Shown in pieces: positions 6,716-15,200 of a DNA stretch of 18,056 bases. This DNA comes from Deltaproteobacteria bacterium (lineage in GTDB: Bacteria > Desulfobacterota > Desulfobacteria > Desulfobacterales > ETH-SRB1). The number at the start of each line of letters is the position of its first letter. The first letter of the stretch is position 1. The stretch is taken from positions 1 through 18,056 of the forward strand of contig QMMZ01000005.1 of the NCBI GenBank assembly GCA_003647525.1. The letters run 5' to 3'. Under the pieces are notes generated by a model. The model was not told the origin of the DNA, searched no databases, and saw only the letters and a list, made by a program, of their open reading frames with translations. A program made the translations under genes and the position numbers.

Positions 6716-7996
6716 ATGCTGGAAATCAAGTTTGTTATTCAAAATTTGTCTTTCGTTCAAGAAGTTCTTTCATTGCGAGGTGCAGCAGCAAATCTTGAAG
6801 ACCTGGTAAGTTGTGATGCAAAGCGCAGAGATATTCTTCTTGAGATAGAAGCTTTGAGGCATCGACGCAACAAGGTCTCTGAGCAGATAGCAATTATGAA
6901 AAAAGAGGGGGAAGATACAGAAAATTTTGTAAATGAAATGCGTAAAGTTTCGGGCCAGATTAAGAGTATAGAGAAAATTTTGACCGAAATGGAAGAAAAA
7001 GTAAAAAACATCCTTATTGGACTGCCTAATATACCCCACGCATCTGTTCCTGTAGGAAAAGATAGTTCTGAGAATAAAACCATAAAGCGAGTTGGAAAAT
7101 GTCCGGATTTTGGCTTCGAACCCAAACCCCATTGGTCATTAGGCGAAAGCCTTGGAATTTTCGATTTTGACAGAGCTTCCAGGATTACCGGTGCGCGTTT
7201 TCCGCTTTATTTCGGAGCCGGAGCAAGGCTGGAAAGAGCTTTAATCAATTTCATGCTCGATATTCACACTACAAAGCACGGTTATAAAGAAACCCTTCCT
7301 CCTTTTATTGTGAATCGGCAAAGCATGACCAACACCGGCCAGCTCCCAAAGTTTGAGGAAGATCTTTTTAAACTGGAAGGGTGGGATTATTTCATGATCC
7401 CTACTGCCGAAGTTCCGGTTACAAATATCCATCAGGGCGAGATTCTGGATGAAGATTTGCTGCCGATTATGTATGTTGCCTATACCCCCTGTTTCCGCAG
7501 CGAAGCAGGTTCTTATGGAAAGGATACAAGAGGATTAATCAGACAGCACCAGTTCAATAAGGTAGAACTGGTAAAGTTTGCCGGGCCCGAAACTTCTTAT
7601 GATGAACTTGAAAAACTCTTAAACGATGCTGAAACAATTTTAAAACGCCTTGAACTTCCGTATCAGGTCATTAGTCTTTGCACGGGAGATCTGGGCTTTT
7701 CCGCAGCCAAGACATATGATATTGAAGTCTGGATGCCCGCCCAGGGTGTTTATAGAGAAATTTCGTCTTGCAGTAATTTTGAGGGGTTCCAGGCAAGGCG
7801 TGCAAATATCAGGTTCAGGAGAAAAGGAAAAAAAGGAACCGAACTTGTCCATACATTGAATGGCTCCGGACTTGCTGTTGGGCGTACGGTTGCGGCTATA
7901 CTTGAAAACTTTCAGCAGCCGGACGGGTCTGTAATAATTCCCGAAGCACTTCAACCATATATGAAGACTTCGTTAATTCAGAAAGAGAAGACTTAA
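6716..7996 (+). CDS. serS: Seryl-tRNA synthetase
   Basis: Class II cytoplasmic enzyme that charges tRNA-Ser (EC 6.1.1.11). With the start at 6716 the protein begins MLEIKFV, as bacterial SerRS does, and has 426 aa, the usual length. Residues to about 110 form the two-helix coiled-coil arm that grips the long variable arm of tRNA-Ser. The TAE motif is at 230-232. Motif 2 is [15 protein letters not shown] from residue 259, and motif 3 is NGSGLAVGR from 382 with the arginine at 390. In-frame starts further up (TTG 6659, ATG 6686) would add a tail outside the family's usual start. The ribosome binding site at 6716 is weak (TAGG). It is followed after 93 bp by threonine synthase on the same strand. 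Confidence 0.96.
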   Translation: MLEIKFVIQNLSFVQEVLSLRGAAANLEDLVSCDAKRRDILLEIEALRHRRNKVSEQIAIMKKEGEDTENFVNEMRKVSGQIKSIEKILTEMEEKVKNILIGLPNIPHASVPVGKDSSENKTIKRVGKCPDFGFEPKPHWSLGESLGIFDFDRASRITGARFPLYFGAGARLERALINFMLDIHTTKHGYKETLPPFIVNRQSMTNTGQLPKFEEDLFKLEGWDYFMIPTAEVPVTNIHQGEILDEDLLPIMYVAYTPCFRSEAGSYGKDTRGLIRQHQFNKVELVKFAGPETSYDELEKLLNDAETILKRLELPYQVISLCTGDLGFSAAKTYDIEVWMPAQGVYREISSCSNFEGFQARRANIRFRRKGKKGTELVHTLNGSGLAVGRTVAAILENFQQPDGSVIIPEALQPYMKTSLIQKEKT

Positions 7997-7998
7997 AA

Positions 7999-8063
7999 CA
8001 GTTCACGGTTTACAGTTTACAGTTAACTGTTGATCAAAACTGTAAACCGACAACCGTGAACTG
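7999..8063. repeat. Nested inverted word repeat between serS and the threonine synthase gene
   Basis: CAGTTCACGGTT (7999-8010) pairs perfectly with AACCGTGAACTG (8052-8063). Inside it GTTTACAGTT (8015-8024) pairs perfectly with AACTGTAAAC (8038-8047). It begins two bases after the serS stop and has no T-run. The words GGTTTAC and GTTTACAG recur at 9615-9646. Confidence 0.7.
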
Positions 8064-8089
8064 GAAACCGTTACAGAAAGAATTCAACC

Positions 8090-9607
8090 ATGAAACTTGA
8101 AAATTTTCCAAAAGATATCCAGCCATATTTAATTCCCGACCTGGCTTCTGATGAGGGAGGGAGGCTTGTATATCGCTGCTTGGAATGCGGGCAGGAATAC
8201 GGTATTGAGAAATTGCTATATACATGTCCGGAATGCGGACAGGTATTGCTTATTTATGATGCAAATTTTGACAGACTTAAAAAAATTCCTGGAAAATTGT
8301 GGCGCAGGATTTTTGATTATCGCAAGATGCTCAAAGTTCCCGCTTTAAAAGGAATTTATTTATACCACGAATTTATTGGTCCAATTATACCCCTTGATTC
8401 CATTGTTTATCTGGGGGAAGGGCATACACCTGTTGTTGAAGCAAATTCTTTTTTGCAGAAAAAGGCAGGAATTAGATTTTACTTTAAAAACGATGGCCAG
8501 AATCCAAGTGCGTCTTTTAAAGACAGGGGCATGGCAAGCGCTTTTAGTTATATACAGTTTATAGTCAGCAAGGGATATATTTTTTCTGATGTGCTGGCAA
8601 TATGCGCTTCTACGGGAGATACTTCCGCATCTGCGGCATTATATGCATCTTATCTTAAGCCTCATGTAAAATCTGCGGTACTTCTTCCCCATAAGAAAGT
8701 AACTCCGCAGCAGTTGTCCCAGCCTTTGGGAAGCGGGGCATCGGTATTTGAAATTCCAGGTGTATTTGACGACTGCATGAAGGTTGTTGAAGCTTTGTCG
8801 GAGAAATATAATGTAGCGCTGTTAAACTCTAAAAATGCCTGGAGGATACTTGGCCAGGAGTCATATTCATATGAAATCGCTCAGGATTTTGAATATGATA
8901 TGAGCGACAAAGTCGTAATATTACCTATTGGCAATGCAGGTAATATTACAGCGGTTATGAGCGGATTTTTAAAGTTTTATGAAACAGGAATTATAAAGAC
9001 ATTGCCAAAAATAATTGGTGTGCAGTCAAAGCATGCCGATCCTGTTTACAAATATTACCTGGAACCTGATGCAGAAAAACGGGAATTTGTTCCTGTAACA
9101 GTAAGACCCAGTGTGGCTCAGGCCGCTATGATCGGCAACCCGGTATCTATGCCCCGGGTAATTCATCTGGTTGACATTTATAACAGCATGTCCGACAAAC
9201 AAAATGTGTTTTTTGTTGAGGTGTCTGAGCAGGACATCATGGACTGGGAACTTTTAGCAAACAGGAACGGGCACATTGCATGTACTCATGGCGGCGAATC
9301 TCTGGCAGCTCTTGTTTCAGCCTATAAACAAGGTATTATAAAAAAAAATGACGTTGCCATAGTTGATTCAACCGCTCATGCACTGAAATTTTCGGGTTTC
9401 CAGGAGATGTATTTTGGAAACAGTTTCCCGGAAGAATTTGAGATTTCTCCAAACCCGGATTTAATTAATTCCCCTGTTTTTATCCGGCCAAAAGATCTTG
9501 AAAAGGTTCCTGCGCCCGGCAAGCCCTTAGCTGGAGAAGATTTTAAACAGTTTGTCGAACGCACATCAGAAGAAATAGCAAAAGCTTTGGATCTGAAAAA
9601 GGTATAA
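8090..9607 (+). CDS. thrC: Threonine synthase, zinc-ribbon form
   Basis: PLP enzyme converting O-phosphohomoserine to threonine (EC 4.2.3.1). The N-terminus holds a zinc ribbon (C30, C33, C46, C49) as in the Thermus/Aquifex-type enzymes. YLGEGHTP is the family's first substrate block. SASFKDRG carries the Schiff-base lysine Lys144, ASTGDTSASAA follows, and GNAGN (281-285) binds the PLP phosphate. At 505 aa it is longer than the roughly 350-aa classical short form; the extra length is mainly in the second half and the C-terminal tail after GFQEMYFG. The ribosome binding site is weak (AGAAAG). It lies in line with serS and the LysM gene. The TAA stop is in frame with the next gene's ATG 45 bp on. 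Confidence 0.92.
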   Translation: MKLENFPKDIQPYLIPDLASDEGGRLVYRCLECGQEYGIEKLLYTCPECGQVLLIYDANFDRLKKIPGKLWRRIFDYRKMLKVPALKGIYLYHEFIGPIIPLDSIVYLGEGHTPVVEANSFLQKKAGIRFYFKNDGQNPSASFKDRGMASAFSYIQFIVSKGYIFSDVLAICASTGDTSASAALYASYLKPHVKSAVLLPHKKVTPQQLSQPLGSGASVFEIPGVFDDCMKVVEALSEKYNVALLNSKNAWRILGQESYSYEIAQDFEYDMSDKVVILPIGNAGNITAVMSGFLKFYETGIIKTLPKIIGVQSKHADPVYKYYLEPDAEKREFVPVTVRPSVAQAAMIGNPVSMPRVIHLVDIYNSMSDKQNVFFVEVSEQDIMDWELLANRNGHIACTHGGESLAALVSAYKQGIIKKNDVAIVDSTAHALKFSGFQEMYFGNSFPEEFEISPNPDLINSPVFIRPKDLEKVPAPGKPLAGEDFKQFVERTSEEIAKALDLKKV

Positions 9608-9614
9608 CTACTCA

Positions 9615-9646
9615 GGTTTACGGTTTACGGTTTACGGTTTACGGTT
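9615..9646 (+). repeat. Heptamer tandem repeat (GGTTTAC)4-GGTT abutting the LysM gene start
   Basis: Four perfect GGTTTAC units at 9615-9642 followed by a partial GGTT, ending three bases before the ATG at 9650. The tract occupies the place where a ribosome binding site should be. Seven-base units can change in number by slippage and so alter spacing or leader structure. Confidence 0.85.
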
Positions 9647-9649
9647 AAA

Positions 9650-11431
9650 ATGCTTAAATCATTAACCTCCACCTTTCTATGTTTAATAATATTTATCATA
9701 AGCCCTATTTATGATGTAAAAGCAGCTTTTTTATATAAAAGCTATGTGATTCGTAAAGATAAGGGGCGGGATGTTTTGTGCGATCCTTATATTGTTCAGA
9801 AAGATGATTGGATATTTAAACTTTTCAGGCAAAGAGGTGAAATTTCACAAAAGGATTTACCTGAATTTTTAAGCATATTTAAACGTATTAATCCTCACAT
9901 TCTTAACGTAAATAGAATTCTGCCCGGCCAGCAAATTTGTATCCCCTTAAAGATATTAATCAGGGACTCCATGCTAGGCCAATCTTCCGGAATCGTTACC
10001 ATCCCGTTTGTAACCATTTCAAATATCCCTGAAATTCTTAAAAACCATTCAACTGCATATAAAATAAAACAGGGAGATCGTTTATCACGGCTAATTGTGC
10101 AAGGCTACCGCACAGATGAGGTAACAACGGAATTATACAGGGAAGGAATGAAGTTGTTCATGCTTATCAATCCAGGGATTGTTGATCCAGATCTTATTCA
10201 TGTCGGTCAAAAAATTTATATTCCTAATCCATCCATTAGAAACCAGCCCTGGTATAAATCCCTTTTTGATGCTTCCGGCAATATTGAAGAGAAAATTGCG
10301 CTGGGCGGTACAGATGCTTTCCGCACAATAGATACAGCGGCAGTTGCGACTGTAACAAGAAAAGAAGATATTACGCTGTCGCCTCTTGAGCAACTGGCTA
10401 ATGCCCTGGATGCAAGGCTCCTGAATAAAGGCACATACTATTTTCCAATGCAGAGAGAAGAGGACTTCGGCTTAGATCTTTCCAGGTTTCCTGTTATAGA
10501 GCTTAAAAATCAAAGCAGAATAATTCTTCAAGAAGATGATATACAGGGATATGCTTTGAATGCGATAAGGTCATTTTGGAAGAATGTAATAATTGTTCCA
10601 GCTTCTCAGAAATCATCTTTAGACCAACTGTTTGATTCGGTTATTAGTTCAACATTCAAAGATAGTATAAAAAATAAATTGTCATTTTCAGATCAGGGGA
10701 TGGAAGTAAATATTACTGCAAGGTGGATATTTGAGAAGCAATTGGGCGATGAAAATAAAGCCCATCCTGTTTGTATAAATTTTATTGAAAATCAGGATGA
10801 ACGCACACCAGGTTCAATTTGCCGCTATCTTGAATCCCAAGGTGTAATTGTTAAAGAGATAATCAAAGATGGAAAAAATACAAAAAAACATAAGAAAGAA
10901 GATATTAACTACCGGCAATCCGATAAAAACATAACCTTTATCAACACACTGGAAATAAAAGACATTGTAAATGATTTGCTTAAAGCCATGGGTTATAAAT
11001 ATGAGCAAGATATCAACATTACATTTCCATACAAAGGCATTCAAGTTGAAGCCTTGTCAAATCTCATATCGTTAAAAGATGATACTCCGCTGATTGTTGA
11101 CTTCGGGAATATTTATGGCGAGGCAATAATTGCTATTAAAAAGGCCGGCATGGAGGTTGTCCAGATAGATACAGGGGATAATATAAATACTGCTATACTA
11201 AAACTTCTTAAAGGTATCAGGCTTGATTACACAATCGATCCAATGTTTTTTGTTGCAAAAAGGCCTGAAAAACATAATACTTCGTTAACCATACCGGGAT
11301 TTTTGGTTGCAGATTCAGAGGGCAACAACATACTTATAGCGACAGTTCCCTTACATAACGAGCTGATTCGATTTTTAAGGGATAGAGAATTAAAAGTAGT
11401 GATAGTTCAGCTACAAAGACACAAAGATTAG
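9650..11431 (+). CDS. Secreted LysM-repeat protein with unrecognised C-terminal region
   Basis: 593 aa. A Sec signal peptide (residues 1-25, cleavage after VKA) directs it to the envelope. Two LysM-type peptidoglycan-binding units follow: about 47-100 (YIVQKDDWIFKLF to INPHILNVNRILPGQQICIPL) and 136-192 (YKIKQGDRLSRLI to INPGIVDPDLIHVGQKIYIP). Each has a longer loop than a standard 44-residue LysM. After a linker, residues from about 285 hold alternating hydrophobic strands that I cannot place in a family. There is no recognisable catalytic motif, so it may be a structural or assembly protein. There is no ribosome binding site; the heptamer tract stands there instead. It precedes the TPR lipoprotein on the same strand, suggesting an envelope role, perhaps pilus-related. 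Confidence 0.8.
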   Translation: MLKSLTSTFLCLIIFIISPIYDVKAAFLYKSYVIRKDKGRDVLCDPYIVQKDDWIFKLFRQRGEISQKDLPEFLSIFKRINPHILNVNRILPGQQICIPLKILIRDSMLGQSSGIVTIPFVTISNIPEILKNHSTAYKIKQGDRLSRLIVQGYRTDEVTTELYREGMKLFMLINPGIVDPDLIHVGQKIYIPNPSIRNQPWYKSLFDASGNIEEKIALGGTDAFRTIDTAAVATVTRKEDITLSPLEQLANALDARLLNKGTYYFPMQREEDFGLDLSRFPVIELKNQSRIILQEDDIQGYALNAIRSFWKNVIIVPASQKSSLDQLFDSVISSTFKDSIKNKLSFSDQGMEVNITARWIFEKQLGDENKAHPVCINFIENQDERTPGSICRYLESQGVIVKEIIKDGKNTKKHKKEDINYRQSDKNITFINTLEIKDIVNDLLKAMGYKYEQDINITFPYKGIQVEALSNLISLKDDTPLIVDFGNIYGEAIIAIKKAGMEVVQIDTGDNINTAILKLLKGIRLDYTIDPMFFVAKRPEKHNTSLTIPGFLVADSEGNNILIATVPLHNELIRFLRDRELKVVIVQLQRHKD

Positions 11432-11487
11432 TAAAAGTTCACCACGGAAAGGCACGGAATTCCGTGAAAATCCGTGGTGAGCTTTTA
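11432..11487. repeat. 56-bp near-perfect cruciform starting at the stop codon
   Basis: TAAAAG-T-TCACCACGGA (11432-11448) pairs with TCCGTGGTGA-G-CTTTTA (11471-11487). Between them CACGGAATTCCGTG (11453-11466) is itself a perfect palindrome, so the element folds as a stem with an inner stem. It starts on the base after the LysM gene stop. CCACGGA-type words are common dispersed repeats in this kind of genome. It ends in only four T residues, so termination is possible but weak. Confidence 0.75.
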
Positions 11488-11514
11488 CAAAAAACTTATT
11501 TTGGAGTAGAAAGC

Positions 11515-12279
11515 ATGAAAATAAAGCGTTTTGTTTTAAGTTTAAGCTTGTTATTATTTTTTTGTATTGCTTCTTGCGCTGCGAATATTGAAGTGCGAAA
11601 AAAACAGGAAGAAGCATCAAGAAGCCTCGGTGAAGCATACATGCAGCAAAGGGATTTTTCTTCAGCACTGAGGGAATTTCTAAAAGCAGAAAACCTATAT
11701 TCCCAGGATCCCTATCTTCAAAATGACCTTGGTCTAGCATATATGGCCAAGGACCGGCTGGATCTTGCAATAAAACACTTTAAGAAAGCAGTGAAATTAA
11801 AGCCGGATTATACGCCGGCTAGAAATAATCTGGGAACAGCCTATCTTGCCAAAAAGGAATGGGATGGGGCAATAGCCTGTTTTAAGGAGATTATTGATGA
11901 TGTCTTATATGCCACACCACACTATCCCCTTACGAACCTGGGGTGGGCATATTACAATAAGCAGGAATGCGAGCTTGCAGAAAAATATTATTGCGAGGCC
12001 CTTAAGCTGGAACCAAATTTTGTAATTGCTTTGCGTGGTCTCGGCCAAACTTATATAGCTATGAAAAGGCCTGCAGATGCTATAACGATGCTTGAAAAAG
12101 CAGTGAAAAATTATCCGCGTTCTGCTGAATCATATTTTTATCTGGCAAAGGCATACAGTTTGTCGCACGAATATAAAAAGGCAATTAGCGCTTATAAAGA
12201 GGTGATTGAGCTTGCGCCCGACAGCGCTTTTGCGCATGAGGCAGAAAAAGAGGCTGAAAAAATAAACAACTTGCCGTGA
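11515..12279 (+). CDS. TPR lipoprotein, PilF/PilW-like pilotin candidate
   Basis: 254 aa from the ATG at 11515, which has GGAG eight bases upstream. A longer frame from a GTG at 11464 would run through the cruciform and is not credible. The signal peptide ends in a lipobox IASC with Cys21, so it is predicted to be lipid-anchored. The rest is a solenoid of five to six tetratricopeptide repeats (for example DPYLQNDLGLAYMAKDRLDLAI and YTPARNNLGTAYLAKKEWDGAI). In type IV pilus systems such proteins bring the secretin PilQ to the outer membrane and stabilise it. The gene meets pilQ tail to tail with only five bases between the stops. Role in pili is inferred from architecture and location. Confidence 0.8.
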   Translation: MKIKRFVLSLSLLLFFCIASCAANIEVRKKQEEASRSLGEAYMQQRDFSSALREFLKAENLYSQDPYLQNDLGLAYMAKDRLDLAIKHFKKAVKLKPDYTPARNNLGTAYLAKKEWDGAIACFKEIIDDVLYATPHYPLTNLGWAYYNKQECELAEKYYCEALKLEPNFVIALRGLGQTYIAMKRPADAITMLEKAVKNYPRSAESYFYLAKAYSLSHEYKKAISAYKEVIELAPDSAFAHEAEKEAEKINNLP

Positions 12280-12284
12280 AAAAA

Positions 12285-14507
12285 TCAGCTTTCCAAGCCT
12301 TTTTGTTCAAGTGTTACAATTTTTGGAGTAATAAATATCAGCAGTTCTTCTTTGGTGGCTTCTTTATCTGTTGATTTGAAAAGCCAGCCAAGGAATGGAA
12401 TTTTTGATAACCCGGGGACGCCCGTATCTTTAAAGCTTTTTGTTGTTTGAATAATGCCTCCGATTACAATTGTGTCTCCATCATTGACCAGAAGCTCGGT
12501 ATGAGCATTCTTGGTCTTGATAGCCGGTGCCTCCTGTACCGTTTTACTCCAGTCAGGCTCGTCCTTTTGGACGTCAATTATTAGATTTATTCTTTTGTCA
12601 TCGCTTATATGGGGAGTTACCTCAAGTTTTAAGGTCGCTTCTGCATATTCAACCGATATAGTGCCTTCTGCGGTCTTTTCGGGATATGGTACTTTATCGC
12701 CCCGCTGGATTATGGCCTTTTTGTTGTCAAGCGTTACAATTTTTGGTGCGGAAATTATTTTGGCCTTTCCCTGGGATTCCATTGCCATCAGTGTAGCATC
12801 CAGTAAAAATGGCGTGCCGGTAATCTTCGAAAAATTAAAGCCTATGCTCATTGCGCTTGATGTAAGGGGAGCATTCATTGCCATGTTTCCACTATAAGGA
12901 AAACGGTCCCCAAGTATATGGGAGCCGCTCGACGATATATCCCACTCGATTCCGATTTCCCTTGAAAAATTGCTGGTAGCTTCCACTATTCTTGCCTCGA
13001 TAATTACCTGAGGGGTTACCTTGTCGAGATTTTTTATTATTTCCCTGGCCTTATTTATCTTTTCAGCGACATCTGTTATAATTATAATATTGGTACGCTT
13101 GTCAGCACCGACGCTGCCTCGTTCGGTTAATATATCTTCAATTCTCGGCTTTATATTTTTTTCTGCATCACTGTAGTTAACGGGAATATATTCTGTAACA
13201 AGCGGTTGCAAGGCTTTTTTCTCTTCTTTTGCTTTTAACAGCTCGTTATGTTGCTCCCCTTCTTTTTTAAGTGTTTCCGCAGTGGCGATCCTTATTATAT
13301 CTCCCTCAAAAATCTTGTCTAGCTGGTTCATTTTGAGGACCAAGTCGAGTATCTGATCCCAGGGCACAGGTTTATCTAAAGTCAGAGTAACTTTGCCGGC
13401 AACATATTTATCAATTGCAAAGTTTTTTCCGCTTACCTCTTGTAATATTCGAAAAACATTTTTAATGTCAGTTTCATAAAAGTCCAGGGCTATTTTTTCG
13501 CCGGTATATATTTTTTTAGAAGTTACGCCTTCAAGAGCTTTTTCAACAATTTCTACTTCTTTTTCTATTTTTTCTTCATCATTTTCCTCTTTATGAACAG
13601 TCTGAGCCATAACTTCCTTCCATGCAGGAAGTTTAGCATCTTCTAATGGCTTGGGCGCTATTGTTGATGCTTCGAAATGGACTAATAACAGATCCTTATT
13701 TTGTTCAATAAAATAAGGCACGGACTCCCGCAGCTCAATTGTGAGCATGGAAGTATTTTCCATAGCAGGTGTTTGAACGGGTATGATTTTATCTACTGCG
13801 CTTTCAAAACGGGTAGTAATCAGCGGAAACTTGCGGTAATCCGGCAATCTGGTATTCAGCAGTTTTAGTTGTAACAATTGGGGGGAAGCTTTTTTTATTT
13901 TATATTCAACAGGTCTGGTTGTTCCAATAATGATGGTTGATTTTCCGGCCTCTTCACTGGAAAAATCAATACGATTAACCCATGCGGGCTTTTTGGCTTT
14001 TTCTTCCGGTTTTTCTATCGGCTCAGAGGAAGATAAGCTTGGGGAAGATAAGGCTTTAGATGGCTTGGAAAATGATATTTTAAGGCTATTTTCTTCATTA
14101 GCTGCTTTATAGGGAACATCTTTTTTTAATGATATTTCGATCCTGGATTTATGACCTTCTTCAGTTAGTTCGGAAGCTTTTATTGAGCTGATTATTTCGC
14201 TTTCCGGCGAAATATTTGTTTTGATATTATCAAGAAGAGCGGTTTCAGGAAAGTAAAGCAGCACAGCCAGGGGAAGGGGTTGTTTAACAGACATGTAAGT
14301 CAACACACGATTCCCCTTAACCAATACATTAAATGATTCTGAATCCTCGGAAGTGCTTATTTCAGTAATAAGCTTTGGTTCAGGGGAAATTTCCATATCT
14401 TTTTTTGCAGCCATATTTTGAGCACATCCTGTAAATACTGCTATTAAAATTACCAGGAAAATGGCTGTCGCCCTGATTTTTGACAATTTATAATTTCCGT
14501 AATTCAT
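12285..14507 (-). CDS. pilQ: Type IV pilus secretin PilQ, with lipobox
   Basis: Outer-membrane ring through which the pilus exits. With the ATG at 14507 it has 740 aa. GGAG lies nine bases upstream inside pilP; a further in-frame ATG at 14555 lies within pilP and would bury the signal peptide. Order: signal peptide ending in VFTGC (Cys28, lipobox-like), one or two AMIN peptidoglycan-binding domains (clear one about 173-279), an acidic/Lys linker, STN/N0 domain (about 332-405), N1 domain (about 437-495), and secretin domain from about 500 with the signature VPGLSKIPFLGWLF near 695-709. Only one base separates its ATG from the pilP stop. Classical PilQ proteins are not lipidated, so the lipobox is worth noting. 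Last gene of the operon. Confidence 0.95.
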   Translation of the reverse strand: MNYGNYKLSKIRATAIFLVILIAVFTGCAQNMAAKKDMEISPEPKLITEISTSEDSESFNVLVKGNRVLTYMSVKQPLPLAVLLYFPETALLDNIKTNISPESEIISSIKASELTEEGHKSRIEISLKKDVPYKAANEENSLKISFSKPSKALSSPSLSSSEPIEKPEEKAKKPAWVNRIDFSSEEAGKSTIIIGTTRPVEYKIKKASPQLLQLKLLNTRLPDYRKFPLITTRFESAVDKIIPVQTPAMENTSMLTIELRESVPYFIEQNKDLLLVHFEASTIAPKPLEDAKLPAWKEVMAQTVHKEENDEEKIEKEVEIVEKALEGVTSKKIYTGEKIALDFYETDIKNVFRILQEVSGKNFAIDKYVAGKVTLTLDKPVPWDQILDLVLKMNQLDKIFEGDIIRIATAETLKKEGEQHNELLKAKEEKKALQPLVTEYIPVNYSDAEKNIKPRIEDILTERGSVGADKRTNIIIITDVAEKINKAREIIKNLDKVTPQVIIEARIVEATSNFSREIGIEWDISSSGSHILGDRFPYSGNMAMNAPLTSSAMSIGFNFSKITGTPFLLDATLMAMESQGKAKIISAPKIVTLDNKKAIIQRGDKVPYPEKTAEGTISVEYAEATLKLEVTPHISDDKRINLIIDVQKDEPDWSKTVQEAPAIKTKNAHTELLVNDGDTIVIGGIIQTTKSFKDTGVPGLSKIPFLGWLFKSTDKEATKEELLIFITPKIVTLEQKGLES

Positions 14508-14508
14508 A

Positions 14509-15162
14509 TTATTCTTCTCCAGGAGGCTTCTGAAGTTTAAGTTCTCTTTTAACAAGACTTGTTTTGCCTAATATGCTTTCAGCTTCTTCTTCTACAACTA
14601 CACGGCCCTTTAATATTTTTATTACCCTGCCTGAATTAATGCCTATGCGGGTGCCTTTTTTTATTACAAACCCCTTGCCAGACGCATCTTCTACAAGCGC
14701 CTTGTTTCCACTTGATGCGAAGATTATTCCAACAAGCTTCAATTGACTCAGGTCAACCTTTTCAATAGGGGTGAGCGGAATACGTTTTTTCTTTTTTCTA
14801 TCATTTTGATCAGCAAAGATGGAAGATTTATCTCTGAAAATTGAGGCAAATGGATCTATTTTACCTTCAACCTTATAAGTGACAGTTGTTTCTGGTAATT
14901 CGACTGTTTTATCAGGCTTTTGATCAGGGACAGCATCTGTTTTACTGGTTACTGGTTTTAATGCTTGTTTTTTTATTTCAGGCTTTGGGATTTCATTTTT
15001 TTGGTCTTTTTTAACTGGCTGCTTTTCCTTTTTTGGCATTACAATCTTTTTACTGATAACCGTTGCTTTTCGGGGCGTTTCTGGTTGATCGTTGCAGCCA
15101 TAATACAAGAAAAGACATGTTATGCAGATCATATTTAATATTTTGATAATATATTTACGCAT
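14509..15162 (-). CDS. pilP: Type IV pilus assembly lipoprotein PilP
   Basis: 217 aa. A short signal sequence ends in FLYYGC (Cys23), a loose lipobox expected for this lipoprotein. A long unstructured Lys/Pro-rich stretch (about 30-100, repeated KKEKQPVKKDQK-like runs) spans the periplasm. The C-terminal beta domain (about 125-215) carries DLSQLKLVGIIFASSGNKALVED and GFVIKKGTRIG, the PilP family signature. PilP ties the inner-membrane PilN/PilO pair to the N0/AMIN part of PilQ. It is separated from pilO by a 38-bp gap made of short words (GGGGTTCAGGGTTAAAGGTT), the only sizeable gap in the operon, and has a weak AAAGG ribosome binding site. Confidence 0.92.
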   Translation of the reverse strand: MRKYIIKILNMICITCLFLYYGCNDQPETPRKATVISKKIVMPKKEKQPVKKDQKNEIPKPEIKKQALKPVTSKTDAVPDQKPDKTVELPETTVTYKVEGKIDPFASIFRDKSSIFADQNDRKKKKRIPLTPIEKVDLSQLKLVGIIFASSGNKALVEDASGKGFVIKKGTRIGINSGRVIKILKGRVVVEEEAESILGKTSLVKRELKLQKPPGEE

Positions 15163-15200
15163 CGGCTTTTAACCTTTAACCCTGAACCCCTGAACGCTTA

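Noticed and set aside
9615..9646. CRISPR-like or telomere-like repeat
   Set aside because: Seven-base units are contiguous without spacers, so it is a simple tandem repeat.
11432..11487. Classical rho-independent terminator
   Set aside because: The stem is strong but is followed by CTTTTAC, not a long T-run, and the next gene on the same strand starts 28 bp later.
11464..11514. N-terminal extension of the TPR lipoprotein from a GTG
   Set aside because: It would translate the cruciform repeat and bury the lipoprotein signal peptide; the ATG at 11515 has a proper ribosome binding site.
14508..14555. 16-codon upstream extension of PilQ
   Set aside because: It overlaps the end of pilP and places the signal peptide internally; the ATG at 14507 has GGAG at a good distance.
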